A stretch of DNA of 64,000 nt from Metaphire vulgaris (GCA_018105865.1 CM030853.1:5007575-5071574), one strand, 5' to 3'. Shown: positions 24,348-36,611, numbered from the stretch's first letter. Notes: generated by a model from the letters alone, not told the origin. A program made the numbers and translations.

Positions 24348-24910
24348 TAACAGGGAGATAGAGAAACAGAGAAACAGAGAGAGATAGAAACAGAAAGAGT
24401 GAGAGAAACAAAGAGAGAGAGAGAAAGAAAGAGAAAGAGAGAAGCAGAAAGAGAGAGAAACAGAAGGAGATATAGAAACAGAAAGAGACAGAGAAACAGA
24501 AAGAGACAGAAACAGAAAGAGACAGAAACAGAAAGAGACAGAGAGAGAGAAAGAGACAGAGAGAAACAGAAAGAAACAGAGACAGAGAGAGAGGCAGAGA
24601 GAGAGAGAGAGGCAGATAAAGTGAGAGAAACAGACAGACAGAGACAGACAGAGAAGAAAAGAAGAAAGATAAACAGACAGACAGACAGGCGGTGGTCAGA
24701 ATACCATGAGGGTTCTTCTTTTCTGACGTAACTGGAAACTTCATTTCCATCTGGAATCAGATGTGTGTCGTAGAATATCGCTGCGTCGTTCTCCTGCAGA
24801 TGACTGTCATCCTCGTTGCGTGACGGAAGGACCTGTGCGCCCGACGGCGGAAGGACGAACGCCGCAAGGCCGACGGCGACGATCAAAGCCCCACTCCAGG
24901 TCGACTTCAT
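20488..24910 (-). CDS. NDNF: NDNF/Nord-family secreted protein, complete three-exon gene
   Basis: Homologue of neuron-derived neurotrophic factor (Drosophila Nord), a secreted glycoprotein with an N-terminal family domain and fibronectin type III modules. Exons on the minus strand are 24910-24705, 23635-23511 and 21947-20488. Phases (2, then 1) agree at both junctions and the total of 1791 nt encodes 596 aa, close to the 568 aa of human NDNF. Family marks: signal peptide; FYDTHLIPDGNEVSSY; FFYVEEDDAPLAI; YASTTPHSD; VSWKPSPTDF; PVEYCVSANRKRNF; CVGNKTSFTFGKLDANT; LYYVDVFAVDGLTNRSS; and a C-terminal EVKTKKC that ends like the vertebrate protein. There are six N-glycosylation sequons. Oddities: alanine (about 270-276) and serine (about 396-409) runs, and an RGD tripeptide at about 242-244. 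Exon 3 is GC-rich, unlike its surroundings. Both introns carry large simple repeats. A non-coding 5' exon may lie upstream (right). Confidence 0.93.
22020..22245. repeat. (ATC)n-(TTC)n-(ATT)n-(ATC)n compound array in NDNF intron 2
   Basis: Compound trinucleotide array about 75 bp inside the intron from exon 3. Confidence 0.95.
23511..23635 (-). CDS. NDNF: NDNF exon 2
   Basis: A 125-nt exon with acceptor tttttttcttaag and donor CCTG|gtaaga. It opens with G completing a Trp codon and ends with G completing an Asp codon. It encodes FFFYVEEDDAPLAIHIAPC, matching the vertebrate FFVVEED block, then a diverged YQLTTGDYDIDKP. No stop in the used frame. Confidence 0.9.
23983..24660. repeat. Purine (GA)n array with higher-order repeats in NDNF intron 1
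   Basis: Nearly pure purine strand for about 680 bp. Within it a GTAACAGGGAGA start motif recurs at 24065, 24201 and 24347, marking a roughly 136-146-bp higher-order unit in three copies. Its right edge is about 45 bp from the exon 1 donor. Confidence 0.9.
24705..24910 (-). CDS. NDNF: NDNF exon 1 (first coding exon, signal peptide)
   Basis: Starts at the ATG complementary to 24908-24910. G at -3 and A at +4 give a good context, and no in-frame ATG precedes it in the visible exon. It encodes MKSTWSGALIVAVGLAAFVL, an n-region plus hydrophobic core ending near PPSGAQ, a likely signal peptidase site. The mature start follows (LPSRNEDD...), then the conserved IPDGNEVSSY. The donor is TCATG|gtattc, weaker than consensus; it ends phase 2. 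Confidence 0.92.
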
Positions 24911-24968
24911 CTCTCGAACGCGTTGCTGCAAATACGGCGACAGACAGAATGGTGGCTCATACAAGCAA

Positions 24969-25145
24969 AAGTAAGTAAGTAAATCATAGTCAGTAAATAG
25001 GCGAGTGCGTTAATAAGTAGGTGAGCGAGTAAGTAAGTGAGCAAGTTGTAAAGTGAGCAAATGAGTGAGTGTATCAGCCAGTGAGCGTGTTAGCTAGTGA
25101 GTGAATAACCGAGCAATTTAGCGAATGAGTGAGCGAGCGAGCGAG
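24969..25145. repeat. Degenerate (GTGA/GTAA)n tetranucleotide repeat
   Basis: GTAAGTAAGT, then GAGCGAGTAAGTAAG, degenerating to GAGTGAGCGAGCGAGCGAG. It lies immediately upstream of NDNF exon 1. Confidence 0.85.
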
Positions 25146-25372
25146 TGAATAAAATTTTACGAATATACTCTTTGGGTGCAGTTCCGTTGTAACTGTTTAT
25201 TTTTAGGCGCTTGATCTAACGTTAAAATAAGTATGGTCAGGAGTAGGTCAGTCAGGCGATGGTCATTACAATCTCCAACTCCGAATTCAAAGGGTTAATT
25301 GCAATCGAGGAAACCCTCAATTACTTCATCAGAAATTATGCACCAGAGAGTGGCTAACCACACAAAAACCTC

Positions 25373-25481
25373 CAGTTATCATCATCGTCATCATCATCGT
25401 TATTATCATCATCATCGTCCTTATCATCATCAACAGCATCAGCAGCAGCAGCACTATCATCATCGGCAGTAGCATCGTCAT

Positions 25482-25525
<44 letters not shown>

Positions 25526-25527
25526 CT
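25373..25527. repeat. (ATC)n array
   Basis: ATCATC with CAG and GTT interruptions, ending shortly before the family A MITE. Confidence 0.9.
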
Positions 25528-25550
25528 GCGATAGACATAGTATCAGTCGC

Positions 25551-25735
25551 CAGTGGCGGCTCCACTGGGGGCCAGAGGGGCCCGTGCCCCTATTGAGTGC
25601 CTGCTCCCCCCAGTGCCCCCCAATTGGGATTTTATACTCAATGCTACATACATTAAACAACAAATGGTTGCCTCCCATGATTAGAAGTTGCCACCCCAAC
25701 GCCCCCCCACTTGCCAAATCCTAGAGCCGCCACTG
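25551..25735 (+). mobile_element. hAT-type MITE, family A
   Basis: CAGTGGCGGCTCCACTGGGG / AGAGCCGCCACTG; target duplication TCAGTCGC; upstream of NDNF. Confidence 0.9.
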
Positions 25736-26250
25736 TCAGTCGCTGTTCCTTTTGCCGCCCACACGCAGACAACGCCGCCTACTCTTAACGAGCGTCTTCA
25801 ACTGTTGCTTTTCGCGTCGAAATATCGCAGCATATGTCACTGCAGTAGTTTTTTTCCGAGACGATTGATTCATGGAAGGACGGATGGACGGACGGATGAA
25901 GGCACGATTGATGGAAGATAGAGGAGTAGTTTTGCGATAATGGTTTCTGTCGGCGATAGGACCGTTCACGTGCCATCCAGGCATCGTGCAACGCGTCTGT
26001 CCTATTTGGAGGAGGAAGGTAATCGGCTATTCCCCCGCGACCGCATCAGTCGACTTACCGCGCGCGTCAGACGGTCGTTTGATCCTCCTCCTTTAGACTA
26101 CAGCCGCCCGCCGTGTTTCTGATCGTTTGGGAGGTTTTTCATTTTTGCGGTTTCACTCCGCATAGAACTCCTAATTTCGTGGCTTTTTGGCGGCCTCGGT
26201 AATGCATTTTCCTCTAACAGGACGCCCGGCCGCAGCGCAGTTTCTGTCGT
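25736..26250 (-). promoter_or_regulatory. CpG-rich upstream flank of NDNF (possible promoter or 5' exon)
   Basis: A GC/CpG-rich tract 0.8-1.3 kb upstream of the NDNF ATG, with a CCAAT box in GTCCAATCGTAAGG near 26250 and a CACGTG at 25967-25972. It is the only CpG-rich unique sequence close upstream. Assignment to NDNF is inferred from position. Confidence 0.3.
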
Positions 26251-26649
26251 CCAATCGTAAGGATTTTAAAATGGCTTTGGTGGGACGTGGCCTAAAAAGT
26301 TGGGAACCACTGGGTTAGAGAAAGATTATAGTGGTTAGGCCCCCGCTTTTTCATCGAAGTTTACGACAATGTCTGTTTGTCTCTCTATGTGATTCTCAAT
26401 CTGGTTATCGTTGGTTTTCAGACAATAGTGGCCATGGCCGTATACTGTATGCTGATCAGACCAGCTGCTGTAAGTCGCCTGCACACAAAGTCACGGTTTC
26501 CAAATAAACAGACTCTTCCTCTTCCGTCGGCAGAGAAGGAGTTTGCCAGACAGAGCAGGCCTAGGCTTAGTTCTAATAACGTCCAGAATTATAAATAAAT
26601 GAATCACTCGGAATGACCAACGCATGATCAAAGCAAAAACCGTAAGATA

Positions 26650-26655
26650 TATACA

Positions 26656-26738
<83 letters not shown>

Positions 26739-26819
26739 ATCAGTCCTCAATTAGCTGAAGTTTGTAACTTAGATGAGATGCAAGGATATCAACGACATTA
26801 GAAGCAGTCCAGCTGTTTA

Positions 26820-26859
<40 letters not shown>

Positions 26860-26870
26860 TGTGTGTGTAT
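26650..26870. repeat. (TA)n-(GA)n and (TA)n-(GT)n arrays
   Basis: 26655-26734 TA then GA; 26825-26875 TA then GT. Confidence 0.93.
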
Positions 26871-27105
26871 GTGTGTTGCAAAAACCGTCAATTAACATCG
26901 TATCAGTTCCATCGTCTGTATATATTTCGACTTCGCCGTAACAAGGATTTTAATTGTCAATCCCGTTTTGATAACGATCGCGTCATTCGCTCGCGTACAA
27001 TATCTTCCGATCATTGATTGATTGATACGAAATTGATTGGATTCTTGTCTGGCGACGCCAGACGTTGCTACGCCAAAAGTCGACGTCGTACTATAGCGCT
27101 GCGTT

Positions 27106-27233
27106 TGATGACGATGACGACGACGACGACGACGACGACGACGCCGGAAAAAGGCGCTGTCTCGAAGCCATTAGTCAACGTACCCTGGACGAGATTGGAA
27201 ATCCGACGTCCATGCAGGGAAGAGAAGCTTATT

Positions 27234-27271
<38 letters not shown>
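27106..27271. repeat. (GAC)n and (CT)n arrays
   Basis: GATGACGACGACG at 27106-27143; (CT)n at 27235-27271. Confidence 0.9.
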
Positions 27272-27274
<3 letters not shown>

Positions 27275-28216
27275 AACCAGCCGGAGAGGGATGGTAGACG
27301 AGACGAGACCGTCCTTGGCGGTGGCGGGGGTGGGGTGGCCTTGAACCCTCTTACGTCACCGACGACGATCGATCTGGAAATCCTTGTGTGCGCTGCCCGG
27401 AGTCTGGGGGCCGACGGCGCGCGACCCTGTCCGACCGGTGGCGCTAGAGGCTGTGCCTCGAGGAGTCTATACGAAGAAGATCCTCTTGGTTATCTTACTT
27501 CCTCATTCGTCTTACCAATTGGACGTCGTTTTTATCTGCAGCGTCTTCTTATCCGATGAAATGACGACTTTATGCAGTCGCATCCTTTTTTAAAACTCTT
27601 AATGAAGTTTTTCTATTAGAAACTTGAAGCATTTCTCTTCAGAAATCATTTCCTCCATACCCGTAACATCCCAAACCATGATGACCCTTTGGATGAGATG
27701 ACCATACCTGACTCCCCTCCCCCCACTTTCCCGCCCCCCATCGTCTGCCTATATTTAGGCTAAGCTCGTAAGAATAAGCAGCCACTAGTGCACTATTTAC
27801 AAATTCGATATTTCACTTACTTACTTAGTCGAATGTGCGCTGTCATTGGCATAAGCAACAGTAAAAAAATTAATACGAAACCAATTTTTAAACTCGGATT
27901 TAGGTATGCAATTCCAAGATGGTCTTTATCAAAAGTCAAAACTAAAACCGAAAGTAGGCCCTATGCAGTTATGGATAACTCTACTCCGCGAATTTTGAAT
28001 TATTTTAGAAATCTAAGATTAGGGGATTTCCCCTATCCGCACTGGCATAAACTTGGATGAAAAAGTAGAGATCCAACCCCTGTACCTTCCCCCTTCCCTA
28101 TGGTAGCCTCTTAAAATGTGGAGGTTCGAGCCTAGAAGCCTAATAAGTCTACGCCTATGTCTATCCGACCTGTATGCAACACTGGTGAGGCAACTTGATG
28201 GTTCTGTTGTGCAAAA

Positions 28217-28414
28217 CAGTGTTTATTCTAGGCCTTCTCTGGGGGAATTCTCCCGCCCCCTCCCAAAGTTTTTAAATTCCCCCAAAAAAAACAATTTTTT
28301 TGTTATGTTGGCTGGGGATGGAAATTTCCCATCCAAAAGTGTGGAGACTCAGACCTTCAGACCCCCCCAACATTTCAAAATCCCTCAATGTCAAGTTGGC
28401 TAGAATAAACACTG
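28217..28414 (+). mobile_element. hAT-type MITE, family B
   Basis: CAGTGTTTATTCTAGG / CTAGAATAAACACTG; flanks GTGCAAAA/GTGTAAAA. Confidence 0.88.
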
Positions 28415-29640
28415 GTGTAAAAGGTCTCAAAGCGAATGCTTCTGTATAAAGTTAGACTGGCCAATTCAGTTCCGAAGCGTATGAATGTCCATTACTATTT
28501 TTATCGATGACCTTTCCGGTTCTAGCGCATCTGATGAGGGGTGGAGGGGGTGGAGGGAGTCGGAAAATCTGGAGAAGTTCTTGACAGTTATGATGACGAG
28601 CTGTGAATGGTCGCCAAACAAGCTGACATCAGCACCGCTCAAGAACCCAACGTGTTAGACGTAAAAAATTCCACGCTGACCGATGCGTCCCACAATTACC
28701 CAAGCCACCTTTAACCCCCCACTCCCCATCCCACTTCAACCCACTCTCCTCGCGCCCCCACACCCACCCCCCACTACGATGGCCGGGTCTGTGACAACGC
28801 TGACGATGGATTTACGGGCATAGTTTCGAGATGTTTGGTCTTCTATTTCCGTTCACTTTGCTAACATAACGTGGAACGTGTGACGTAACAGGGTTCTTGG
28901 CTATTTCTGAAAATAGACGAATATATTGATAATTACCCGACTAATAAATGAAGCATCAGTTGCTATTTTTAGGAAACAAAGTACTAAACCTCTTAGGCAC
29001 AGACATTTGGTTAGTCGCCACTAGCTGCGCTTGACGTCCACGTGTATAGGCCCTAATAAATGTTCGTGGCATTTCCATGTAAATGCGAGCAGAAATGGTC
29101 ACGGGTTGGGTTAACCCATGGGTTGGGTTGGATTGAGTTAGGTTAGGTCAGACTTTACCGTATTTATGGTGGGGGTTGGGTTGGGTTGGCTAATGTCCGC
29201 ATGCCATCGGACGCAGTCGAGCAGTGGTCGAATGTTGATGCTGCTGCTGCTGATGATGATGATATTGATGAGGATATATCACTGATCAGCGTATTTAGAT
29301 TTCCATTCACTCAGTCTTGAAAGTTCACCAGTGGAGTACTGGGGACTGAAAATGGGACCGTGGAAAATGTTGACCTCGTGGGCCCATCGGCTACTGCTCA
29401 AGCCGTCTAGCCATTAAGCCGTGATCCGCTGTGAATCTGTTTATTAAGCAGACTCATTTTAATTATATTTGCTATGACTCAGCTATACTGAAACAGCAAT
29501 TAATATGCCGGTTAGGGGCCCCCATAAGAATCATTTACCCTCGAAGGGCCCTGGACTACTTGTCCCACACCCCATCATCACACATGGCCCCTGACGATAA
29601 ACCAGATAGACATCGGGAATAGAAATGCAGAGGAAGAGAA
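28415..29640. other. Intergenic, no gene recognised
   Basis: Contains a C-rich stretch (28700-28770) and a degenerate GGGTTGGGTT run at 29103-29190. Confidence 0.5.
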
Positions 29641-29880
<240 letters not shown>

Positions 29881-30495
29881 GAGAGATTTCTGGATTATGC
29901 TAGACCACAGCAGCGCACCAATGCATAACAGCGGTTACTGTCAGTAAGTAGATTACCTCTGACCAACCAGTAACACGTTTGCCTTCTCTTGTATCAGCTG
30001 CGTAACCACGCCGTCTAACGAGAAGGACCGTCGAATTTTAAACCGCAAAGGCACAAAGATGTGTGCGTGCGTGCGTGCGTGCGATAGTCTGGGTCCAAAT
30101 CCAGGTACCTTTAGGAAGATAACTCGGGAATTGCGCTATCAAGTGCTAGGAACCTGCTAGACTTTCGATTTTATGTTCCCGTCGTATTGTCTGCTGCATG
30201 CATGCCGATATTGCGTCTAACCGCTACAGCGCCTGTGCGTGCGATAACGACGCTGGCAGCTGCAGCGGGCGGGGGGACCGGTTATGCTGGGAAACGTATA
30301 CCTGGAGATAGGAGCGCATTGGATACTTACCTATAGGTCCCTGTGTCCATTATCCGAAAACAAAGCGACAACGGTTCAGCGTCTTAGGCCTGTACCGCGG
30401 TGCTGGCGATAAAAATTAGTGTTTCTGCGTGCAAGTCGTCGCACTTTTCCTCATCAAGTGCCCGAAAGATTTCATCTGTATTAGCTTGATGGCAG

Positions 30496-30669
30496 CAGTG
30501 GCGGCTCTAGGATTTGGCAAGTGGGGGGCGTTGAGGTGGCAACTTCTAATCATGGGGGCCAACCATTTGTTATTTAATTTATGTAGCATTAAGTATAGGG
30601 TCCCAACTGGGGCCAGACACTCAATGGGGGCACGGCCCCCCTGCCCCCCCCCCGGTGGAGCCGCCACTG
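30496..30669 (-). mobile_element. hAT-type MITE, family A
   Basis: CAGTGGCGGCTCTAGG / GGAGCCGCCACTG; target duplication GATGGCAG. Confidence 0.9.
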
Positions 30670-31597
30670 GATGGCAGCCATCAGTGTTTGTTCTTCTTCC
30701 ATCATCTGTAAAATGTCTTTGTTGGTTCATTTATCCGTCCATGGAAGAGGTAGTAGTAGTAGTAGTCAGGGCCGGAGCGACCCACTCCGCGAGCTCCGCG
30801 AGGCAGGGGGGCGCACGCTTTTAAGGGGCGCCAAATTTTCGAAGTGATCAATTATTGTGGTGACGCTCTGTTAAGTCTTTAGCACAAATGATCAGCTACT
30901 TCAGCCTACTATACTGTTCTTTACATAGAATTGAACTATAATACATATTTTTTTTAAACAAGACGAACAGAAGGATTACGAATTTTTATGAACCGGCGCC
31001 TAGTTAGGCTATTTGTCTCACGTGACCTGACTGCTTTTATGAATATTCATTTATACGCGCGGTAGCACGTTAAAGAAGTTAGAAATTCTAAGTCACTTAG
31101 AATATTGTGTTCAAATTTACGTAATCCCTGATTACTTGGTATATTAAATTGAGACGAACACATGGCATTTGTGCTCCCTTTGTGTTGACAGTTTGTCATC
31201 CGGAAACCGCCGTCACGCCGTACCTGGACGTTTAGATTAACTTAAATAAAGACGATGGATAGATTTTGACCGTTCACTCGAATGCAAGATATGATTGCAT
31301 TGATTCAATTTGATCGCCCGATGGGAGAGAGATATTATCTCAGTAGTAATTACTAATTGCGTGAATTTACTGTGATTAAGCAAACGAATTCAACTACATT
31401 ATGTAATAAGGTTACATAATTTTTTTCTAGACATATAAAGAAATATTCAGAGTAGGGGAGGACGGGGTATTTTCGGCCAGCGGGAAATTTCGGCCATGTC
31501 CATTCTGCGCCATCAATCGACAAGAGTGCAAAAAAGAAATTACTGATACTCTCTTTAGGTCTATTAGAGTAATCATTTCTAGATTGCGATTATTAAT

Positions 31598-31678
31598 ATG
31601 GATTCCAAAAAGAAACTCTCCGATGCAGCAAATAGAAAGCGAAAGGCAGCTGCTGGTGAAATCGCCAGGATCAGATAA
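31598..31678 (+). pseudogene. hAT transposase N-terminal fragment
   Basis: ATG followed by DSKKKLSDAANRKRKAAAG, then stop at 31676-31678. This basic LS-A-NRKRK start is typical of TTF-zinc-finger-type hAT transposases. The rest of the N-terminal half is deleted. Confidence 0.5.
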
Positions 31679-31817
31679 TTAAAAAGATGTAACGGGATTA
31701 GAATTATTTTAGGAGATCTCATCATTTAGAGTTTTATTTAAATCGGAGTCTAATCAGTCTCTTAATCCACGTGAAACTCTAAAGTTTAGTCATTTAAACC
31801 ATCTCACTTTCCCCAGC

Positions 31818-32000
31818 ATGACCATTGTCTTACGAATCTTGCTTACACTTCCTGTCAGTGTGGTCAGTGGAAAACGATCATTTTCCAGATTAAAATTAAT
31901 AAGAATCTATTTTAGATCAATTATCGCCCATGAAAGACTTTTGGGCCAGGCCCTAGTTGCATTAGAAAATTATGTACGTTCTAATTTGGACATACTGTAA
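31818..32000 (+). pseudogene. hAT transposase C-terminal dimerisation domain fragment
   Basis: A 60-residue frame containing LRILLTLPVSVVSGKRSFSR, LKLIR and ERLLGQALVALENY, the hATC signature (LP-(V)S-xx-S-x-RSFS-x-LK). The catalytic Asp/Asp/Glu regions are absent, so it cannot act alone. Confidence 0.85.
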
Positions 32001-32088
32001 CTGAACTAAAAGAGAGATTTGCTAACACGAAAGCCAGTAAAGAACAGTTGTTGTAGTAGCTACATTTTTTCTGTAAGATAAAGGTATT

Positions 32089-32154
<66 letters not shown>

Positions 32155-32334
32155 TGTATTATAACGAAGAAGTTCGTTATGTGTGCAGGTCGTTTAGAAG
32201 ATTGTTTGTATTGAGTTCATATTGCCAATAGATTTGTGAAGTTATGGTGTATCCGCGAGAAAACAGTCTGTCACTGCCGGGGGCGCCAAATACGAAGTTG
32301 CAGGGGGGCGCCCGATTGGCTAGCTCCGGCCCTG

Positions 32335-32800
<466 letters not shown>

Positions 32801-33000
32801 GTAATTCATCTCGCTTTTAATGAGCTACTAGAATATGTTCAATGTTCATTGGTGTGGGTCCAGGTTTACTAGCTTCAACTGATCAAAAGCGCCCACTAGA
32901 TATCGTGCATCAAGCGGACAGACAGATTAGGAACATTGACCTGTTCTCAACTTCTCTGCTGACAGCCGGTCCACTCTCAAATCTAACCTAGGCGATCCAG

Positions 33001-33340
<340 letters not shown>

Positions 33341-33661
33341 GGCATCAATACGTTATCGTTATTAGTATAGCAGAGCCGTATCTATCATTCCGCACTATTC
33401 CATTAACCTCGTGATGATGAAACTGTATTAGCGTTTGCTATATATTATATGCTGGGGTCTTACACGTGCTGTTTCGGCGTCACAGCGCCTGTGCGCTTGT
33501 CTTTCGGAACGCGCATCGTCCAAGCGCAGATTATATTTCGAATTCTGTCCAATAAATATAATACGCTAGACTAGTAGGCCTAGTTTGCACTAAGAATATC
33601 GCTAATTACCTGATATAGACTAAATATGAAACAAAAAACATTATACCGTAGAACTTCGTAA

Positions 33662-33943
33662 CAGGGGCGTCGCTAGGGTGTCCGGCGCCCGGGAACAAAA
33701 CAAACCGATGGCGTCCCCTGAACTTTAAAAATTCTCAACCTCAGGAAAACCATGACAAGCAAAAACAGGTCGTCACTATTGATTTGATTGTTAGCTCAAA
33801 AGGACGAAAAAGAAGATCATCGCAACTTTTTAAAACCCTTTTCCTACCTAAACTCCATTTTGGCGTCCCCTAAACCAGATTTTGGCGCCTCCACCTCGGC
33901 GCCCGGTGACAAATGTATCCTCATGTCCCTTAGCTGCGTCTCC
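33662..33943 (+). mobile_element. hAT-type MITE, family K (CAGGGGCGTCGC end), damaged
   Basis: Left end CAGGGGCGTCGCTAGGGTG, internal GGCGCCCGGG and its reverse near the right; the right end is degenerate (CCTTAGCTGCGTCTCCG). Related to 36316-36568. Confidence 0.6.
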
Positions 33944-34077
33944 GTCGTTATAATGTACTTAGCGGGTCTGTAAATTTGGGTACATTACAGTATGCTATAT
34001 CCGATACCATCCATTATACGGTAGCGCATCATACGGGACATTACATTACGGCACATTATAACGTAGTAACCGAATAT

Positions 34078-34477
34078 GGGGCTGTCCATTAATTACGTCA
34101 ACAATTTAGGGGGGGGTTTGAAAAAGTTTGACAGTTGTTGACAGGGAGAGGGAGGGCCAAGAGAAGTTGACGTCAACAATTTCGCTTTTTACAAATAATA
34201 AAAATAGGAAATTTCATGGAATACTACTTATTATAATGGAAAAAAGCATGGCAAAAGGTCATCACCACCACATTTTGACACTCGATGAGAAAATCAGTGG
34301 AAAATGGTCACCGCCGCAAAAAATGATAACCTTGTTATTGGGACCTGTCATTGATCTTGGGGTGGGGTGAAAAGTTTTTGACGTAATTATAGGGGAAACT
34401 GAAAGTTGACAGTTGTTGACAAGGGGAGGGGGTCAAAAATTGCCCAAAAATTGTTGGCATAATTAATGGACAGCCCC
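34078..34477. mobile_element. Palindromic MITE, GGGGCTGTCCATTAATTA ends
   Basis: Left GGGGCTGTCCATTAATTACG; right end reads ATAATTAATGGACAGCCCC; TAT on both sides. Internal GGGGGG and TTGACAGTTGTTGACA motifs. A small fragment of the same family is at about 47840-47900. Superfamily not assigned. Confidence 0.75.
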
Positions 34478-34708
34478 TATGCGCTATACCCGAGTCCGTT
34501 ATAACGACGTTCTTTAGTAACTTGTCATAGGCCTAATTGTTTATCTAATGCATTGTATGAAGCTAGCTGTTTGACCAACTTGAGTGGAAGTGACTTAAAT
34601 GTTTTCTAAGGGCACACGAGGTCAAGAATATAGACTAGAGGGAGGCAGTGATCTCCATATGGCCAACAATCTTCAGGAACCCATTCTGTAGCTCAGTACA
34701 CCCCAGTC

Positions 34709-35020
34709 TGCAAAATTTCTCACTATGACATTCGAGACATTTATCGCATCAGACATCTCCTCCCCAAGCCTGATCTTATTCAGTTAGTCAATGCATTGGT
34801 ATCTAGTCGCCTAGATTATTGCAATTCCCTGCATTTTGACATCACAATTTCAAATATGCAGAAACCCCAGAAAGTACAAAATTCCTTAGTTAGAATTATA
34901 AGCTTATCTAAAATTCCAAGATTGTAACATATAGGCCTATCCTAAGTTAGACATTGGCTTCCTATCAAGCATCGAATTATTATTATAAAATCAGTCTTTA
35001 CAAGAACATTATAAAAATGG
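34709..35020 (+). mobile_element. LINE reverse-transcriptase 3' remnant
   Basis: Frame from 34709 reads CKISHYDIRDIYRIRHLL, then LIQLVNALVSSRLDYCNSL, the thumb-region signature of CR1/L2/Jockey-type LINE polymerases, with VQNSLVRIISL after it. A stop (about 34925) breaks it. The HWLPIKHRIIIKSVF block follows in another frame at about 34950-35015. A GACGAC-type repeat follows. Dead and 5'-truncated. Confidence 0.8.
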
Positions 35021-35399
35021 CGCTATAGAAACTTAAAGATGATGGTGACGACGACGACGACGACGACGAACATGAGCCGTTGAAATTCAGACGACGGTTT
35101 TTCTTTTTATAAATTTGGATCCGAAATGGCAAAGGCCTTAAAGTGCGAACAGGAGACGTCCGATACGCAGCAAATCTTCCACTCGACTCTTCATTCGTTT
35201 ATAAAGACGGAGAAGATCCGCGAAGAATTCTGCAGCCGACTTGTAAAGGTCGTGTGACTGTCAGTCACGACAATGAATATCAAATCAAGCCGCGCATACA
35301 TGCACTCCACTTCAAACGGGAGAAATCGTTTCGGATTATTATATGTCTATGGCGGCAATCCCACCAACACCCACAAACACACACACACACACACGCGCA

Positions 35400-35900
35400 C
35401 AAAAACACGCCCACGCAAAGAATTCAAAATATACTAGAAGACGCACGTCACGTGTCCGTGTTCTCTGCGGGCGCTTATATTATCCAACGACCAATCGGCG
35501 TCATCGTCGTCTGCTACGGCGCTGTTCCGCCGTCCCGTCCCCCTCCCTCCGCGTCTGTCTGGGGTGGGTGGGTGGGGGTGGGCGAACGACGACGACGGCG
35601 GCGGGGTGGGGGTTGCGGCTCGGCGTCGTCTTGTCGTCTGCGGCCAATTGGACGACCGATCCCTCGACCGTCCTTCCCCGGCCGCCGGCCGCCGGCGGTC
35701 GTGTCGCCGAGTACTTCGACGCCGACGACGCCGATCACCGGAGGGAGAAGCGGCGGCGGCGGCGGCGGCGGCGGCGGGAGGAGGAGGTAGACGGTAGGGA
35801 CGACGATGGAAGACCCGAGGAGAGAGAGCGGTTAATGGAAAGCGCTGGAAGGGAAGACGGGAAACGCGAGCGTCATCCGGTTGAAATGCGATTTATTCGG
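35400..35900. promoter_or_regulatory. CpG-rich tract with promoter-like motifs, no gene recognised
   Basis: CACGTCACGTG at about 35444-35454, TCCAACGACCAATCGGCG (CCAAT) at about 35484-35501, then GC-rich sequence with (CGG)n at 35749-35778. Open frames here are low-complexity and unconvincing. A (CCTT)n tract follows. Confidence 0.35.
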
Positions 35901-35957
35901 TCGGTCGCTGCCTGAAAGGACATTTGATTTACAACGATTTATCGACATTCGCAGTTT

Positions 35958-36160
35958 TTATGTTCTTTTTTCCTTCCTTTCTTCGTTCCTTCTTTCCTTC
36001 CTTCCTTTCTTCCTTCATCCTTCCTTACTTCCTTCCCCCTTTCCACCTATGTTTCCTGACTTCCTTCTTTCCTTTCTTCCTTTACCGTTTCTTCCTTCCT
36101 TCCTTCCTTACTTCCTTTCTTTCCACCTCTCTTTCCTGCTCTTTCCTTACGCAATGAGCC
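35958..36160. repeat. (TTCC/TTTC)n pyrimidine tract
   Basis: TTCCTTCCTTTC-type repeats for about 200 bp. Confidence 0.92.
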
Positions 36161-36315
36161 CCATATATTACGTCTCTTTCCCGCTTCTTTGTTCTTTCGT
36201 TCATTATTTTATCGTTTTCTTATTTCTTGAAACAAAATGTCTATCGGGGCGTCTAAAATCGCGCGCGCGGATAAGTTGCAATTCAGTGGCGTTCGTACAG
36301 GTGACCCCAGGGGAA

Positions 36316-36568
36316 CAGAGGCGGAGCTAAGGTGTCCGGCGCCCGGGGACAGAACACTGATGGCGTCCCCTCAACTTGACGAAAATCATAAGAGGCAAAA
36401 ATGGGCGCCGCTCTGCCCATTTTGGCGCCCCTTCATTCTTCATTCAACTTTCCAAATACCCTGACAAGCAAAGAAGGTCATCGCCCGTAGCGGAACATAC
36501 TGTACTACCTTAAACCAATTTTGGCGCCCCCCCCACCTCGGCGCCCGGGGACCCTAGATCCGCCTCTG
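36316..36568 (+). mobile_element. hAT-type MITE, family K (CAGAGGCGGAGC ends)
   Basis: CAGAGGCGGAGCTAAGG / CCTAGATCCGCCTCTG, with GGTGTCCGGCGCCCGGGGAC inside and CGGCGCCCGGGG near the right; flanks share GGGGAA. Confidence 0.75.
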
Positions 36569-36611
36569 TGGGGAAGCCTTGGACCAGCAAGTAATCTCCG
36601 TGGAAAGAGTA

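Larger units (their letters stand above)
30767..32334 (+). mobile_element. Internally deleted hAT transposon with remnants of transposase
   Basis: Terminal inverted repeats begin CAGGGCCGGAGC and the reverse complement of the right end reads CAGGGCCGGAGCTAGCC. The element sits in a (TAG)n tract with GTAGTAGT on both sides (8 bp, though within a repeat). It retains a short ATG-initiated N-terminal piece (31598-31678) and a hAT C-terminal dimerisation segment (31818-32000), with the catalytic middle missing. A (ATT)n array (32091-32151) lies near its right end. Confidence 0.85.

Noticed and set aside
25739..25991. 60-80-codon frames upstream of NDNF
   Set aside because: Overlapping frames on both strands in a CpG-rich, tetranucleotide-bearing flank, with no domain or splice logic.
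35143..35915. Frames of 190-215 codons in the CpG-rich tract
   Set aside because: Mostly CGG/CCG repeat translation with no recognisable domain; the first 70 residues lack homology I can name.
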